Notes: generated by a model from the sequence alone, not told the origin. 64,000 bases of DNA from Chanos chanos (GCF_902362185.1 NC_044507.1:18611044-18675043), one strand, 5' to 3'. Counted from the stretch's first letter, positions 22,080-34,721 are shown. A program made the numbers and translations.

Positions 22080-25012
22080 ATGTTTTGGGGACCAGCATGC
22101 TTCTTCGTGGTATTGCCTCTCAATTACTTCGCCTCTACGTTGTCCTACAGTAAGTTTTGTATTTATAAATGTATTTCTTTATTTTTCATTATTTCTTTAT
22201 CAAGTTAGTTCGTTAAAGCACAATGCCGTAAACTGCCAGATGTTGCGGGTCGAAATACAGATAAAAATGTGTCCAGTGATTACCAAAACATTAAAACAAT
22301 CTGAATAATTTCAGTGTCGAAAACTGTGGATCTCCAGTGCCTCATTGACTATGAAACTGATATGGATTGCGACATGACTTCCGACAAAGCCATCAACTGC
22401 GCTGAATTGAGACTTGAGGTAATGGACAGGTAAGAACCTTTTTCTTTTAAGAATACGCAACTGCAAAAAATGGTAACCATTTTGCCCTCCATGTAACCAG
22501 ACTCTTGACTCAGAGTTTGCTGAAGTTGTGTGCCGATTTTTCTTTCTTGTTCCGCAGTTCATTCCGGTGCAATTTCAAGGCGGCGGATATCAATGCAACT
22601 TTCAAATGTCAATGTAAGGTGAACGCTTTCTTTTCTGGAGAGACGTACGCAGTTCATCTACTAAACGGAGGAAAAGTCGAGCACACCAAAGTATTTAACT
22701 CCACGGGAATAAGTGAGTGAAATACTCGTCATTTCACATACATGGTTCTAGAGTGCGAATTATACAGTGGAAACTGCGGGGGTCAAATTTTTCTCCAGGG
22801 CTATATAGCATAGGATTTATAAATGACAAGACCCCCCCCCCCCCCAAATGTCGTTTTTACCTCTTTGGGGGGGGGGGGGGGTCCAAGTCTTAATCAGGGG
22901 AGTCAGAACCCAAACCCCCCCCCCCCCCCCCCCCCCCCCAATTCGAACCCTGCGTGGTTCCATCACACTCTTACAAAGAACATATGTAGCTCTTTCAGGT
23001 GTGTTCGCTCGGAAGTGGAGAGTTGACTTCCTCTTAGGTAGAATATTGGAGAGGAATCGTTTTAGTGAGTAACATCAGTCTTCAAACAGCTGTGTGATTA
23101 TTGTCTTGGTATTTATTCTCGGCAGTTAAACCCAAAGCTCCAACCATCTTATCAGTAAATAAAACAAAACATGGAAATTTCATTGTCACTTGGAAGCACA
23201 ACTATGACATGCGTGCCAATTTCCCTCATACTTTGGTGACACACCTAAGCTACAGGATCAAGGGAGATACACAAACGTACACAAGAGAGGTACGATATCA
23301 CTACCTCAGAGCAATACATTCTCATAACCATTATAAACAGATTTTTTTTGTCAACAAGGAAAATAACTTTTGTCAACAAGGAAAAAAGCTTTTTTTGATT
23401 ATGCTTTATTTATGTTGAGGTGGACTCAAGATCCTTTGAGATAGTGGGCGAGCATTTGCAGCCAAACACCAACTATGTCGTAACCGTCAGGTGTATAAGC
23501 CCTGAGTATGGGTCCAGATTCAGTGACTTCAGTGATGAACATGAATTTACCACTCGTAAGTCTTCTTCTAAAGTCTACAGCCGTCTATAATGTGTTGTAT
23601 TGTTTGTCTTAACCCAAATCTAAAATTTCATCTCTATGTATCCTCCAGCTGCATCTCCTCCAAGAGCCTACGAGTTTTTGATCGTTGTGGTCTTGTGTGC
23701 CATTCTCATGATTGTTATAAGCATTTCCTTTTACTACTATGGAAAGTAAGTTGTTTATTCCTGTTTTTTGAGTGTGTGTGTGTGTGCACCCATGTGTGTG
23801 TTTGTGCGAACTGTTGTCAAATTATTACTGAATAAGTCAATTCTGGACATTCTTACATTGGGATCTTTCTCTGCAAACTTTTCAGGGTCAAGAAACAGTG
23901 GTGGGATAAACTTCCTAAACCTTCAAAAATAGATTTGATTCCAGATGAACACAAGGTGAATTTTTTGATGCTTACTATTTCCTGTTTAGTGTTTATTAAG
24001 ATATTATTCAGTACAGGGAGGTTGTGCTCGTAATGTGATCAGAATTCAGCATTTTTTTTAAACGTGAAGTACTTTTTCATGTTTAATTCGCTTTATTTCA
24101 GTTTTCAATTATGCATCCAATGCAAACTGACACATCATCAGTTCAAGTGGAAATTCCCAAACTAGACATAGAAGAAAAACACTGGTAAGGAATTATTTGC
24201 TTTTATATGCAAATGCGGGTCACCTCTAGTCTACTATAACAACCTGAGTATTTTCTTTTTTTTTCTTTTCATTTCATCACAGGGCTCCTTCACTGGCTGA
24301 TGATAGCACAGGAAACAGTAACCAAACTGTTAACACAGGCTCAACCTCAGTTGATTACCCAAATGTTTTTCCAGTCTGTCAGGAACAGAACAACATGCAA
24401 GATATGGTTGAAAAGGCTGTATCTGAAATCTTAAGTCAGTTCAATCCATCTCTTCAAATATCACATGTTGTCCACAATAATGATTCTTATAACGTTTGTG
24501 GAAATCTGGAATCATCGGACGGATATCGTCTTGACAACCAAGGAGACTCTGGAAATGGTTCTGGATCGTCTTTCTACAACAACAAGACTTATGAAGAATC
24601 GTCTCAGAACGGATCTTCATTTTTAAGACCGAAAGTGATCAGGTGTGACTCTGCTTATCATTCCAGTGGAAGTGAGATGTCAATCCCTGTTTTGTTTGGC
24701 AAATGCACCCCTCTCATACCAACTGATTTTGATTATGGACCAGTTAGCAGCTGTTCAGTTAGCGCTTCTCCACCAGTAGGTCTCGAGATTGAGAGTCTGG
24801 ATGCTGGTTATCAGAGTTTCAGTGAGGTCACCAGGAAAGAAAACAGCGCAGAGATGCAGTGTCTCAGCCTGCCACGAGAGCCAATAAACTTCACGGCTTT
24901 AAGTCAGTTCTGCAAGGACAAAATGGCGCTCTACAAAAACGCACCCTGTACCAAGTTACCTGTGCTAACCAGCGGCATTGAGCCATGTGATAATGAATAC
25001 CAAGCGTTATGA
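22080..25012 (+). CDS. il4r: Interleukin-4 receptor alpha, tandem copy 2
   Basis: Nine coding exons: 22080-22149, 22315-22429, 22558-22712, 23126-23289, 23420-23555, 23649-23745, 23886-23955, 24102-24184 and 24283-25012 (TGA). They give 539 codons; exon 3 is 6 nt shorter than in copy 1. Function is as for copy 1: type I cytokine receptor with JAK/STAT6 signalling. Signal peptide, FSDFS motif, membrane segment, Box 1 WWDKLPKP, GYQSF and C-terminal YQAL are all present. In the last exon only about 5 of the final 205 residues differ from copy 1, and the last ~130 are identical. Signal peptide and D1 (exons 1-3) differ at many residues, for example AELRLEVMDS against AEYRVEVINS. The gene looks functional. 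It probably has a different ligand preference, which is an inference. Confidence 0.92.
22749..22955. repeat. G/C-homopolymer-rich insertion in il4r copy 2 intron 3
   Basis: Present only in copy 2, flanked by the local duplication TGGTTC. It contains three long homopolymers: C (22831-22845), G (22867-22881) and C (22915-22939). The C and G runs can pair. Probably a small dispersed fish repeat; family not identified. It has no counterpart in copy 1 intron 3. Confidence 0.6.
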
Positions 25013-25825
25013 AGCCTGTGATAAAGTTCTGCCAATCGCTGTCCAAACTCTGAGCCCTGGCCAATGGGAGTGGCCTGACTCTCTGGAGCTGAAAAAAATA
25101 CTTGGAGTTGCACTTTTTGCACTGTGTAAGTCATCACTAGAAAATGTTTTTTCTATCTGCTTTGCATATTCCCACAAGTATGCCTTTCATATTTCCGCAC
25201 CAAGGCCACTGTGGTTCTTTAAAAAAAAGAAAGAAAGAAAAAAAAGCGTGAGGGCAAAAGCGCAAAACCAAGCACATTTAAGATCTCTGTTGTCAACATC
25301 TTTTGTGTGTTTCTGATCTTTTTGAGAGCCACGGTTTTCTTCTTGACAGTATGTATCATTTTAAGGAGGGGAAAATTACTTAAAGTGCTATGAGCGTGAT
25401 GTTGAGTAATTGTTGCTGTACATGTTTTGCACATTATTCTTATCTTGTCGAGCAGGCTTGTGACAAAGTAAGCAGTACCTCTTGCAAGACATGGAGGAAG
25501 TGCTTGGTTAAAGTACTAATCACATTTGTCACCAAGCGTCTATATAGAATCTGAATGTGGATGAATATTCAAATATGTAAGAATGTCTGGTCTTCTCCTT
25601 AGTGTCATATTATAAAATTGCTCTTGTATGGTTCTGTCCTAAAAGATGTTGAATGTTACTTTGTAAGATATGTTACCCAAATATGAAGACCTCCATGCAG
25701 TATACCTTGATATATTATAAATGAAAAAGATTTCTCGTATCTTTGACACAACATTTTCAGACCAGTACTTTTATGAACAGAGGATGGGTGTCATGTCCAG
25801 ACTGTCTGTTCTCTTCTCTTTCCTT

Positions 25826-25831
<6 letters not shown>

Positions 25832-25871
<40 letters not shown>

Positions 25872-25886
25872 CCTCTCCCTCTCTCA
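25832..25886. repeat. (CT)n microsatellite
   Basis: Tandem CT with a few T and C interruptions, longer than the matching run in copy 1 (16016-16039). Confidence 0.9.
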
Positions 25887-26324
25887 GGAACTGTTTAAAT
25901 GTTTCTCTGTCAGTACCAGTTGTTTTTTTTTGTTTTGTTTTTTTACTTTTGGATAAGTAGTGGTCTTCATACATTAGGCTGACCAGGCCCGTGCTTTGAG
26001 TCACATTACATAAATAGCACTGCTTGCCTTTTGATCATTTCATTATTGTATTGCTGTTTTTTTGAGAGATGCAGATGAAATAAAAATAAATAAATAAGTA
26101 AATAAAAAAGAAATTTGACCCGAATGTTTCAAATATATATAGTATATATATAGTAATATAGATTCAAATTACATGCCTGGAAAACACTTAGTTCGTAAAC
26201 AGTCGGTTTAAAACTGTCTTAAAAAACACAGTCTCCCAAGGTTAGTAAATTATAATCATATTTATAGTAGCTAGAAGAAGAGTGAATCTGAACCAGGAAC
26301 AGTCTCTCTTAGGGGATGTAACAG

Positions 26325-26440
26325 TACGGGGGTGGGGGCACTGATAGGGGGCCCTCATAGTACACTAATAATAGAACTATTAAGGTTCGGGGGGGCCCAA
26401 TATCATATTCTTTCATAGGCCCCAAAATTTCTAGCAGCGC
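26325..26440. repeat. Fragment of a G-rich dispersed repeat
   Basis: GGGGGCCCTCATAG and CATAGGCCCCAAAATTTC followed by TAGCAGCGCC resemble the end of a dispersed fish element. It is present in copy 2 only, at the point where copy 1 has unrelated sequence. Confidence 0.45.
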
Positions 26441-26931
26441 CTTTGGTCAGGTTCACTGAAGCGCTACTCCATCATGCCGCTTACTTCATACTGTTACTGA
26501 AACCTGTAGCCTAGCCACAGTAGTAAGGGCTGTTGATATGCGATTATGCACCACACTGCTGTCAGTAAACTACATAGGATAACTTTAGGACAGAACTCTG
26601 AGAGATACGCTGTCAGTACTAAATTGGAGAACCATGGTGAAAACATCACTCTATTGAAATTGCTCCAAGTTATCATTGTGGCTATGGCTCCCTCTCCTGG
26701 ACTTACTATGTACTGCAGCTCAACAACAGCTGATATTTGAGATGCAGTTCATGTCTGACAAGAGACTCTACCCAACCTGCAGTAAGCAGACTGGGTGTAT
26801 TGCAGGCTTACCACTGCCATAGGCTATTTGCTTGATTAGAAGTAGTATATGAAATGAAAAGATTTGGAAAAAAAATATACCTTGTTTTAACACTGTATAT
26901 AAATTTGCCCTGTTTAAAGCACAAGGTTGAC

Positions 26932-26932
<1 letters not shown>

Positions 26933-26969
<37 letters not shown>

Positions 26970-26989
26970 TATACATACATATACATATA

Positions 26990-27050
<61 letters not shown>

Positions 27051-27080
27051 ACACATACACACATACACACACATATATAT
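26933..27080. repeat. Complex (TA)n(CA)n(CATA)n microsatellite
   Basis: Alternating TA, CA and CATA tracts of about 150 bp. Open frames on both strands here are low-complexity and not coding. Confidence 0.92.
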
Positions 27081-27137
27081 AAAACTACCACACTACACAC
27101 CTTCAACCAAAACACAGTGCTGTTCTTTCTAACATCC

Positions 27138-27147
27138 TTTATTTATT
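27138..27147 (-). terminator. Probable polyadenylation signal of the mfsd11-like gene
   Basis: The forward strand reads TTTATTTATT, so the minus strand carries overlapping AATAAA signals about 1.1 kb after the stop codon. The same site is conserved in duplication unit 1 (19609-19618). Confidence 0.5.
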
Positions 27148-28258
27148 AAAAGAAAATAATGTAAAAAAAGATCACTTAAAAAGCACTTATCTCATATGAT
27201 GCAATTGCCAACACATAAGAGGAAAAAATGAAATGCAGACAACTGTTTCCATATCAAATGTTTGAGGACATAATGTTGAAATGGTTCATATTTTGGAAAC
27301 ATTGCATAGCTCCAATGTTCTGTGAAACGGCAGAAAAAGGGTGACTAGAGAAAACAGCATCTTTAGGCCTACTGCCCTGACACCACACTGGTACAAATGA
27401 CAAATCAGTGTCATTTTTCCATGTCACTAGTGTTTGTACCATTTTCAGCACAGGAAGAGGAATTCCCTTCTCAGAAGCCGTCACTAGGTCCAGACTGAAA
27501 CCTTGCCATTAGCCTCCCCTTACAAATCACAAAGTATTAGATAGATATAAATCACAATGTCATAGTTTTACATTGTCTTCTGACTGGCTGAATAAAGTGT
27601 CACTCATATTGTTTACAGTGAACGGGGAGTGGGCAGCTCTCAGTTTGGCACTGACTTTGGTACTCATCTTTGGTTTCTGAAAAATGGCTCAACTCCATCC
27701 ATCGACATTCTCTTCCTTAGCCAAACAATCTAATTCATTATAGAATAAAAATCACAATGCATGGCTGAAGTACTGAATTATTGCGCCTGTATAAAACCAA
27801 AATAGTTAAAACAAAACAATTCTGAATGTCTTTTTCGTCTACCTATCAAAATCTTTTTTTTTTAATTCTAAAACCAGCACAATCATTGAAATATTTCCAT
27901 CAAAGGAAAATCTGCAGTAATTACAGAGAAATGAGTAAGGGCCCTGAGAGACATGCTAAGAGACAGCAGAGCAACCAAACTGAAACGTTCAAACGCCTTG
28001 TAGTGTATGTGGTTCTGTTCTGCTCTTAATATTAAAAAGGAAAAATGAAACAAATAAACAAAAGAAACAATAACATGGCCAAACTTCCAATGAAATAATT
28101 AGTGTTTTGTGCTTTTACGACGACATGATTAGTGTTTTACTTCTCATTAATAGCTTGTGTATAAATAGTGCAAGTGCGCTTTTGTGTCAAAAACCTTTTG
28201 GTGTCAAAAAACGCTAGTTATTGTGGATCCTGGGTGGTACATATCGGTGTGGGAGGAA

Positions 28259-30857
28259 CTAATACTCGTGTAGGTCGGCGGTCGCGTTGTGCATCCTCTC
28301 CACCACGAAGAAGCAGAGAGTGCCAGTGAAGCCCAGGATTACCATGATCAAGAGCTGCCAGGTCAGGAGCAGGTAGCCGCCGTAGAAGAAGGCCAGAGCT
28401 GCGAAAACAGACTGACACGGGTACACTGTATTAATACAGAGCTAACCCAGACACTCTACTATCGTAAATTCCTAAATCACCAGGGTGATTAGCCTCGGTG
28501 ATTTAATGGAATGTGTTTTGTCGTGAAGTTTATTATCACTGAGCTCTGCGTAATCGATGTATCAAAATCACGATACTAACATGTCCATGGGGAGACTAAA
28601 TTGCCTTGTGAATGGGTAGATTTATGGGCACTGTTTGTAAACAGAAAACCAGTACCATTCCCAGATACATGATAATGGTCAATGCAAAAGTCATTCAGCG
28701 ATACTGATCCACACATACTGTATACAGACAATATGAAAATGATTCCATGATTCTTAGTTATTCTGATTAAAGAATGAGACATTTCTTTTGATGTAAATAG
28801 CCTTATGTAACGATGTATGAGTAGGAACTGTTCTTTACCTGGATAAATTTGAAGATGGCGAAGGCTGGTGCACTTTGCTCCACGTAAACCCGCCCTAGGA
28901 TGCTGTAGAGCTGTGTGTTAAAACAGCTGTCCCCAAGGCCGAGCAAGAAACTGCACAGCAAGGCAATGGACACGCTGAAGAATGGAAAACGTAATCAGAA
29001 TTGCGAAAAAAGAGAACGGATTTGAAAATACTGAGGCAATGTAAAAGATGGGGGGGGGGGGGCAATAGAAAATGTTGACGTTACCTTGGAGTTAAATATG
29101 GCTTATGCTGTGAGCTGGTTGTGAAAACCACCGGAGTATCGTCAGGGATGTTGAGGAAGATCAGGTAAAAGGCGACAAAATGCACCACCATGCCCAGAAA
29201 GACCACGGATGTTCGCCTGAAGCGGTTATTCTTCAGCACGAGCCCGAACAGCCCCCCTCCTAAAAAAAAAAACACAGACCAACCATTCAAGGTCACGGAC
29301 AAAATATTCACAACACAGCTATAACATCATTTTGTATTGAGGTTAACGGACGTACCCACAATCTCTCCGATGCCCACAACAATTCCTGAAAGCCCAATTA
29401 AGCCTTTGGCCGCATCTCCAAAGTGTGTGGTTGCCCCGATGCACGTTCCATACACACCACTGTAAAATGACAGTTCCAGACCTAGGAAGGCAGTTCAAAA
29501 GAAATGATTGACAGAGAAACCTGACCAATAACACGACGACTTTAGCTGTCTGACAAAATGGGCAGGTTGGGTTGTAGGACGTTATTCTGACAGAAATGAC
29601 ACATGGGTACACACTCACCGCTGTAGGCCATGCAGCTGCTCAGGAGCAAGATGGTTTTTGAGCCAAAAAGCTGCAAAATCGTTTCTTAAAAGGACAAGAA
29701 ATACAGTCACACTCAAATAATAAAGCGTCACCTAAAAATTCAGAAAACTCAGAAAAAAGTAGATACACTTACTGAACTCCGATTTCGCTTCTTTTACGGC
29801 ACAATTAGCTCGTTGTTTGTAGCTGTAAAACATGAGGCAGAAATACAGTTAACCAACATGATAAAGACAACAGGGGAGTGGGAAGCATATCTGAATATTG
29901 CTTTACTTGGATGAAACAAACCCAGATTTATAAATGACTTTTTTGACTTGTTCAATTCTAATAAGAGTCAGTATAGACAGAACCATCCAAAAATAACTCT
30001 GCATCATGTGTAGTGTGTCAGTTCCCATCTTTACATCGTGCGTGCTGATAATAAGGACTGTCCCTCCTCTTCAGACAACTGCTCCTCCTGCTGTCCGGTC
30101 TTTCTTAGTACCAGAAAACTTAGAGTTCCAAGTACAGAGATGACCAGCAAGGCCACAAACATAGTCCTTCTGTCTCCCTCTGTCAGCAAGCAGACCAAAA
30201 CATGAGGTATGGTTACATAGATGGAATTAAATAAGAAAACACACACATACACACAAAAATACACAATAAAAAATGTGATATTTTCGATAAGTAGATTACC
30301 TGTGATTTCAGTTTTTCCTTTCCAGTCAAAGTAAACATATAGATTGCCAAACAACATACTGTAAGGAAAACAGAAAGAATCATTCAAATAAAAGTGTAAG
30401 CAAAAAAAATCAAAGATCAAAAAGTTGTTTGTCTAAAAGTTGTTTGTCTGTTTTTGGTAAGTCTAACCAAAAACAGGTAGGTATTGAATGCTAACTATCA
30501 AAGATAGACTAGATTAGCATATTCTGTCTAATCAATGATCATTTTGACTGGGAGATGTCAGCACTGGGGAGGCTTGCTGTTCTTTTCCTTATTTAAAAGA
30601 AGTTTGACATACTTAATACACAACAATAACTGAAAATAAAGGTGAGTTCTCAAGTGTGATGTTTAGAGATAAACCCTAAAATTTCACATGGAACTGGAGG
30701 TCAGGCTCAACTGGAAGTTGAAACTAGGCCAGTATATCCTACCTGCACTGTAAGAGAGCCCAGAACATTCCGGTGTTTCTATTGATAGTGGCAGCATCAG
30801 AGTTCTCCACTAAGAAGTGTCCTTGAGCCGTCCAAAGCACTAGGAGAGAGAGGGCGG

Positions 30858-30894
<37 letters not shown>

Positions 30895-30897
30895 CGG

Positions 30898-30947
<50 letters not shown>

Positions 30948-33167
30948 ATTTAACATTAATAAACCTAAGTGTTAAAAATGAGAGAAAAGGGCATAAATAT
31001 ATATTTAACCGTGTCCCAAACAATTCCTTTGACTGACATCATCTGAAAAATACTTTCAATTTTCATGTTCATTAGAGTTACTCTAATGCTTTCATAAAAG
31101 TGTGTCGCAGAGGAGAAGTGTAAACTGCTCTGGTTACAATTAAAGCCTTTGTTTGAAAGGTGCTCCTCCCATTATCTAACTCAGACACAGATTCCTGTCT
31201 AAGTCTATTTCAGTGTGAGTAGAACCAGAAGAACCCATGTCCGTGAGTCACAAAACACTAAAATGTGCTTTATCAAGCCTGCAGAAACTCTGCATTAGCA
31301 GGGACATTTCCCTACTCTCCCTAATCTATCATTTCACCTTTTACAATTGAGAGAAAGAATAATAACTTACTTACTTCTTATATGTGTGAGAAAAAAAACA
31401 ACAAGAACAGTTTGTTTACGTAATTCATGTATAATACTGTCTCTAGTTTGGCAGTCGACTGTAGATGCACTTAATTGTATTTTCAGCTAAAAAAAAAAAA
31501 TGATGATACCCTTGCAAAACTGGAGGATTTCAACAGATTTTCTTTTAGAAAAAAATAATTTACATGGAAGAAACAAACTTACTGGCAGCTCCAATGCCAA
31601 TGAGTACTGAAGTAAAATAAAAGGACCATGTGGATGGGCTAATGAATACAGCAATGTAGCCACTATGAGGAAAAGAAAAATAAATAATTATAAAACTATG
31701 AGCAAATTATAAATACAAAATAACAACCAAAACTATGACGATTTTACTCTAGTGGCATTCAAAACAAATATTTTTATAAGAAAATTGTACGTGTAAAAAG
31801 TGTAAATGAGGTCCTAAAATGAGCATTTTACAGTGGGATTATTTAGGGTTACACACCTATAGAGGATTCCACTGAAGAACATGGTAAACTGTGGTCCAAT
31901 TATTGCAATGATTGTCGGCGCTAATAAATTACAGAACGAAAAAACTCCATAAATTATCCCAAGGCTGAGGAGAGAAACGGACAAAACAAACACGTAAAAT
32001 ACAAGCATTTCAAACACTGACACATTAAAGTTTGAAACAGAACCTCATTTCAAAGAGTAATATATTACTGAATCCAAAGATGTCATCCAACAAGAGAACA
32101 AAACAAAAAAAAAAAAAAAATACAAATAATTCCTAAAATTTCAATTGAGCTGAACACTGAATCTACCAGTTCCTCACGCTTATAAATCAAGCCTACATGA
32201 AAATGGATGGCAAGTTAAATACATATACAAAAATGTATAAATACAATACAAAAAGTGAGATGACAGACAGCTGTAAAGCGTGTTAAAAGAAGCTACGCCA
32301 TATTCTTAAAGTGTAGAATAAGCTGTTCTCATTAATGGGTGAGAATGAACGTAATGAAACTATATGTAAAGTCTACCCAACCTCCCACCCATGCTGATTC
32401 TGTCACCGTCACCCTTACCTGTGATACCCACTTCCAGTAAAGGTATCATTACTCAGGCTTTTCACCACGGTTTGCTGAAAAGAAAGAACACGAAAGAGTA
32501 ATACTGGCATCTTGCATCATGAGCAGCCAAAAAGACAGTGTCACAGTTAGAAAAAGGTAACTGTTAACATGATCTCTGTCTCACTGATGGTCATTTTTCT
32601 GAATGAGTCCAGTACAGGTTTTCTTGATCAAATCTCCTCACAAAATAGACACTGACACGGAAAAGCTTTAACTGTGTGAAGCTACAAAGTGGTTCATCCC
32701 AAAATAATAACCTGTATAACTTTTATTATATAGCTAGAGATACCTCAGATCCTATAGTTACATTGTGTTCTGCCATTTAGATATATACCACTATCTATAG
32801 TGGGGAAAGTCTAAATTCATGTATTTTGTGGGATTGTGCTAGAGAGGAGCAAAGTTTCAGTTATCTCAATGAATAGCTGTGTCAGTGACTTATCCTATTC
32901 CTCCATGCCTCCAATCACCCACATCGTAACCACTCAACATGTGACTCCTGATAGTGACACTGAAAGATAACTCTGTAACATCCTGTTTTTAGGTGAGGTG
33001 AGGTGAGCTGAGGTGAGGTTAGGTTGCCCAAAAAACAATAAGATCTTTTTTTTTGTTTGTTTTGTTTTTGTTTTTTTTTAACTCAGCAGAACCGGTTTTC
33101 ATTCTCGAGCCTTCTTAGAAAGAAGTACATTTCTTAGGAACTGAACAAAACATAACTCATCAAACTG

Positions 33168-33202
<35 letters not shown>

Positions 33203-33735
33203 TCATTGTAAGGCCATCTCGAATATCTAAATTTAAAAAAGCTTAGTTTGTTCTACCGTATGCACGCTTAAGACTACAGAATACACATACTAATGAGCAC
33301 CGTGACTTTTGGATTCATTCGAGTGAGTTGTGACGCGTGATAATACATAGACTGATGAAGCAAATCAACAACACGAGATGCGCCTGACACAAGATTTTTC
33401 GAACAATGCAGCTATACACCGCTTTCCAGAAAATCAATGCATGGAAATTTTGAGAACATGCAAGCTTTTAAAGTCATACTAAAGCTATTTCTATTGATGA
33501 AACAATGTTTTATATTTCTGGATAAAATCTGAACATAATTTATTTGCATTAACATTACTTTAGATGCCGAAATTACTTTTAATTTTAAGTTAAAATTACA
33601 AAGCACAGGACAACTGATTTCTTCAAAACTTACTTCAATGTTCCCACAGGTGGTGAAAGCAGTAAAAATAAACAAAAATCCGATTCCCAAAATGACAACA
33701 TTAAACGTCCGGATATCGGCCATCTCGAGAAGCAT
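28259..33735 (-). CDS. mfsd11: UNC93-like protein MFSD11 family, 12-TM membrane protein
   Basis: Thirteen coding exons on the minus strand: 33735-33634, 32474-32419, 31964-31857, 31662-31583, 30839-30743, 30358-30300, 30179-30035, 29822-29773, 29684-29619, 29481-29356, 29259-29085, 28974-28839 and 28411-28259 (TAG). They give 450 codons, against 449 in human MFSD11. It belongs to the UNC93 branch of the major facilitator superfamily, an orphan multi-pass membrane protein. Family landmarks seen: FTAFTTCGNIE, LAPTIIAIIGPQFTMF, MLWTAQGHFLVENSD, FYSGVYGTCIGATTHFG, VHFVAFYLIFLNIP, LGLGDSCFNTQ and SAPAFAIFKFIQ. Start MLLEMADIRTF; the inner methionine at 33723 is equally possible. Human MFSD11 is on 17q, so this may be a fish paralogue, and the symbol is provisional. 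Its 3' end was copied into unit 1. Confidence 0.9.
30842..30950. repeat. (GA)n microsatellite next to an mfsd11-like acceptor
   Basis: In gene sense this is a long CT tract directly upstream of the acceptor of the exon at 30839-30743. It may act as its pyrimidine tract. It includes two copies of GGGCGGGAGGGA. Confidence 0.9.
33171..33199. repeat. (GA)n microsatellite in mfsd11-like intron 1
   Basis: Fifteen or so GA dinucleotides. Confidence 0.85.
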
Positions 33736-34721
33736 TAAAAGTTACTGTAATTATATTAACGTTTTCTTCTTTAAAAAAGTGTTCTAAATGTGTGAACAAA
33801 CCGGCGGGTCTCGTAATGTGACATTACTTGAGCCGTAAAGACATATCCTTCTCAACTATGTACACGCTAGAATTTGGGGAAACGGACTAAAGTCTCCTGC
33901 GAGTAAGATGACCGTTTTTCTGTTCAATTGACTTAGCTACGCTAGCTGGACTACAGAAGTTCTATGAAGTTCTTTCTGGCACACATCTCTAGGTCACCAA
34001 ATTGAATAGTTCTCGTGACATACACATTGGCTCAATATTGCAAATGCATAAAAGTCCATGTGATGTTTTCTCCGGAGCAGCGGCAGCAACAACCAAAATG
34101 CTCGCTACTAGTTCATCCTTATTAATTCACTTCTCAGCTTTAACTATGAAGCAAAAAGGGAAAATTATCGTGAAGCAACGAAATGTTAGCAATAATTTAA
34201 CCATTTCATATGGCTAACGATGTCATGGTAGCAGATTTGTGGGTCAACATTAAGTTTATTTATTCACATTTCAATTATGATGAAAGTTGGCTCATGCAAA
34301 GCGAAAATAAACAATACGCCTAATCAGCCAACGTCAATCATACCAACTGATTTCATACACTGTCTATCTACTAAAACATTACTATGTTGACACTGATATA
34401 AAGTAAAATCCACGAATGGCGACGACAATGACTTGTGCTACTTCGCTTGAAACTATGTAATTCACATTAAGTAGGTACCGAAGCTATTTCTCTGAAAAGG
34501 CTTAAACGTGCAACATAATTTTCTGCGTTTCGCCCCAAAGTTAGTTAACCTGAACGCTGCTTGAGAAGGTCAGATAAACATGTTCAGTGTTTGTTTCCCG
34601 TTGTGTTGCTTAAGAGTTTCCAGATTTTAGAATCGCTAAATTGCTACGGGGGCCGAGGTGGTCCACTGAATGACAGCACAGTCTCTCCCAGCAGGCATAT
34701 CTCATATTGTACACAATCATC
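33736..34721. promoter_or_regulatory. Divergent promoter interval of mfsd11-like and ubfd1
   Basis: The two start codons face away from each other with about 985 bp between, so both promoters must lie here. No TATA box in a convincing position was seen. Short A/T-rich stretches and two GGCGGC/GGCCGAGG patches near 34650-34735 are present. Inference from gene layout. Confidence 0.5.

Larger units (their letters stand above)
25013..28258. other. il4r copy 2 3' UTR and mfsd11-like 3' UTR interval
   Basis: 25013 to about 25600 is almost identical to the copy 1 3' UTR. A CT microsatellite lies at 25832-25886, a G-rich dispersed repeat at about 26325-26440, and a complex TA/CA/CATA microsatellite at 26933-27080. 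From 27130 to 28258 lies the probable 3' UTR of the mfsd11-like gene (minus strand), with AATAAA at 27138-27147. No further gene is seen. Confidence 0.65.
21515..28900. repeat. Segmental duplication unit 2 (il4r copy 2 plus mfsd11-like 3' end)
   Basis: Partner of unit 1, head-to-tail and directly abutting it. It includes il4r copy 2 and the native 3' half of the mfsd11-like locus. Homology to unit 1 ends near 28900 inside the penultimate mfsd11-like exon, marking the duplication breakpoint. Confidence 0.85.

Noticed and set aside
26768-27132. Long open frames on both strands across a microsatellite
   Set aside because: They translate the TA/CA/CATA repeat into periodic Tyr/Ile/His/Thr runs, with no family similarity or splice context.
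30739-31023. Ser/Leu-rich frame on the minus strand beside an mfsd11-like exon
   Set aside because: The Ser/Leu part is the GA/CT microsatellite read through an intron; only 30839-30743 is coding.
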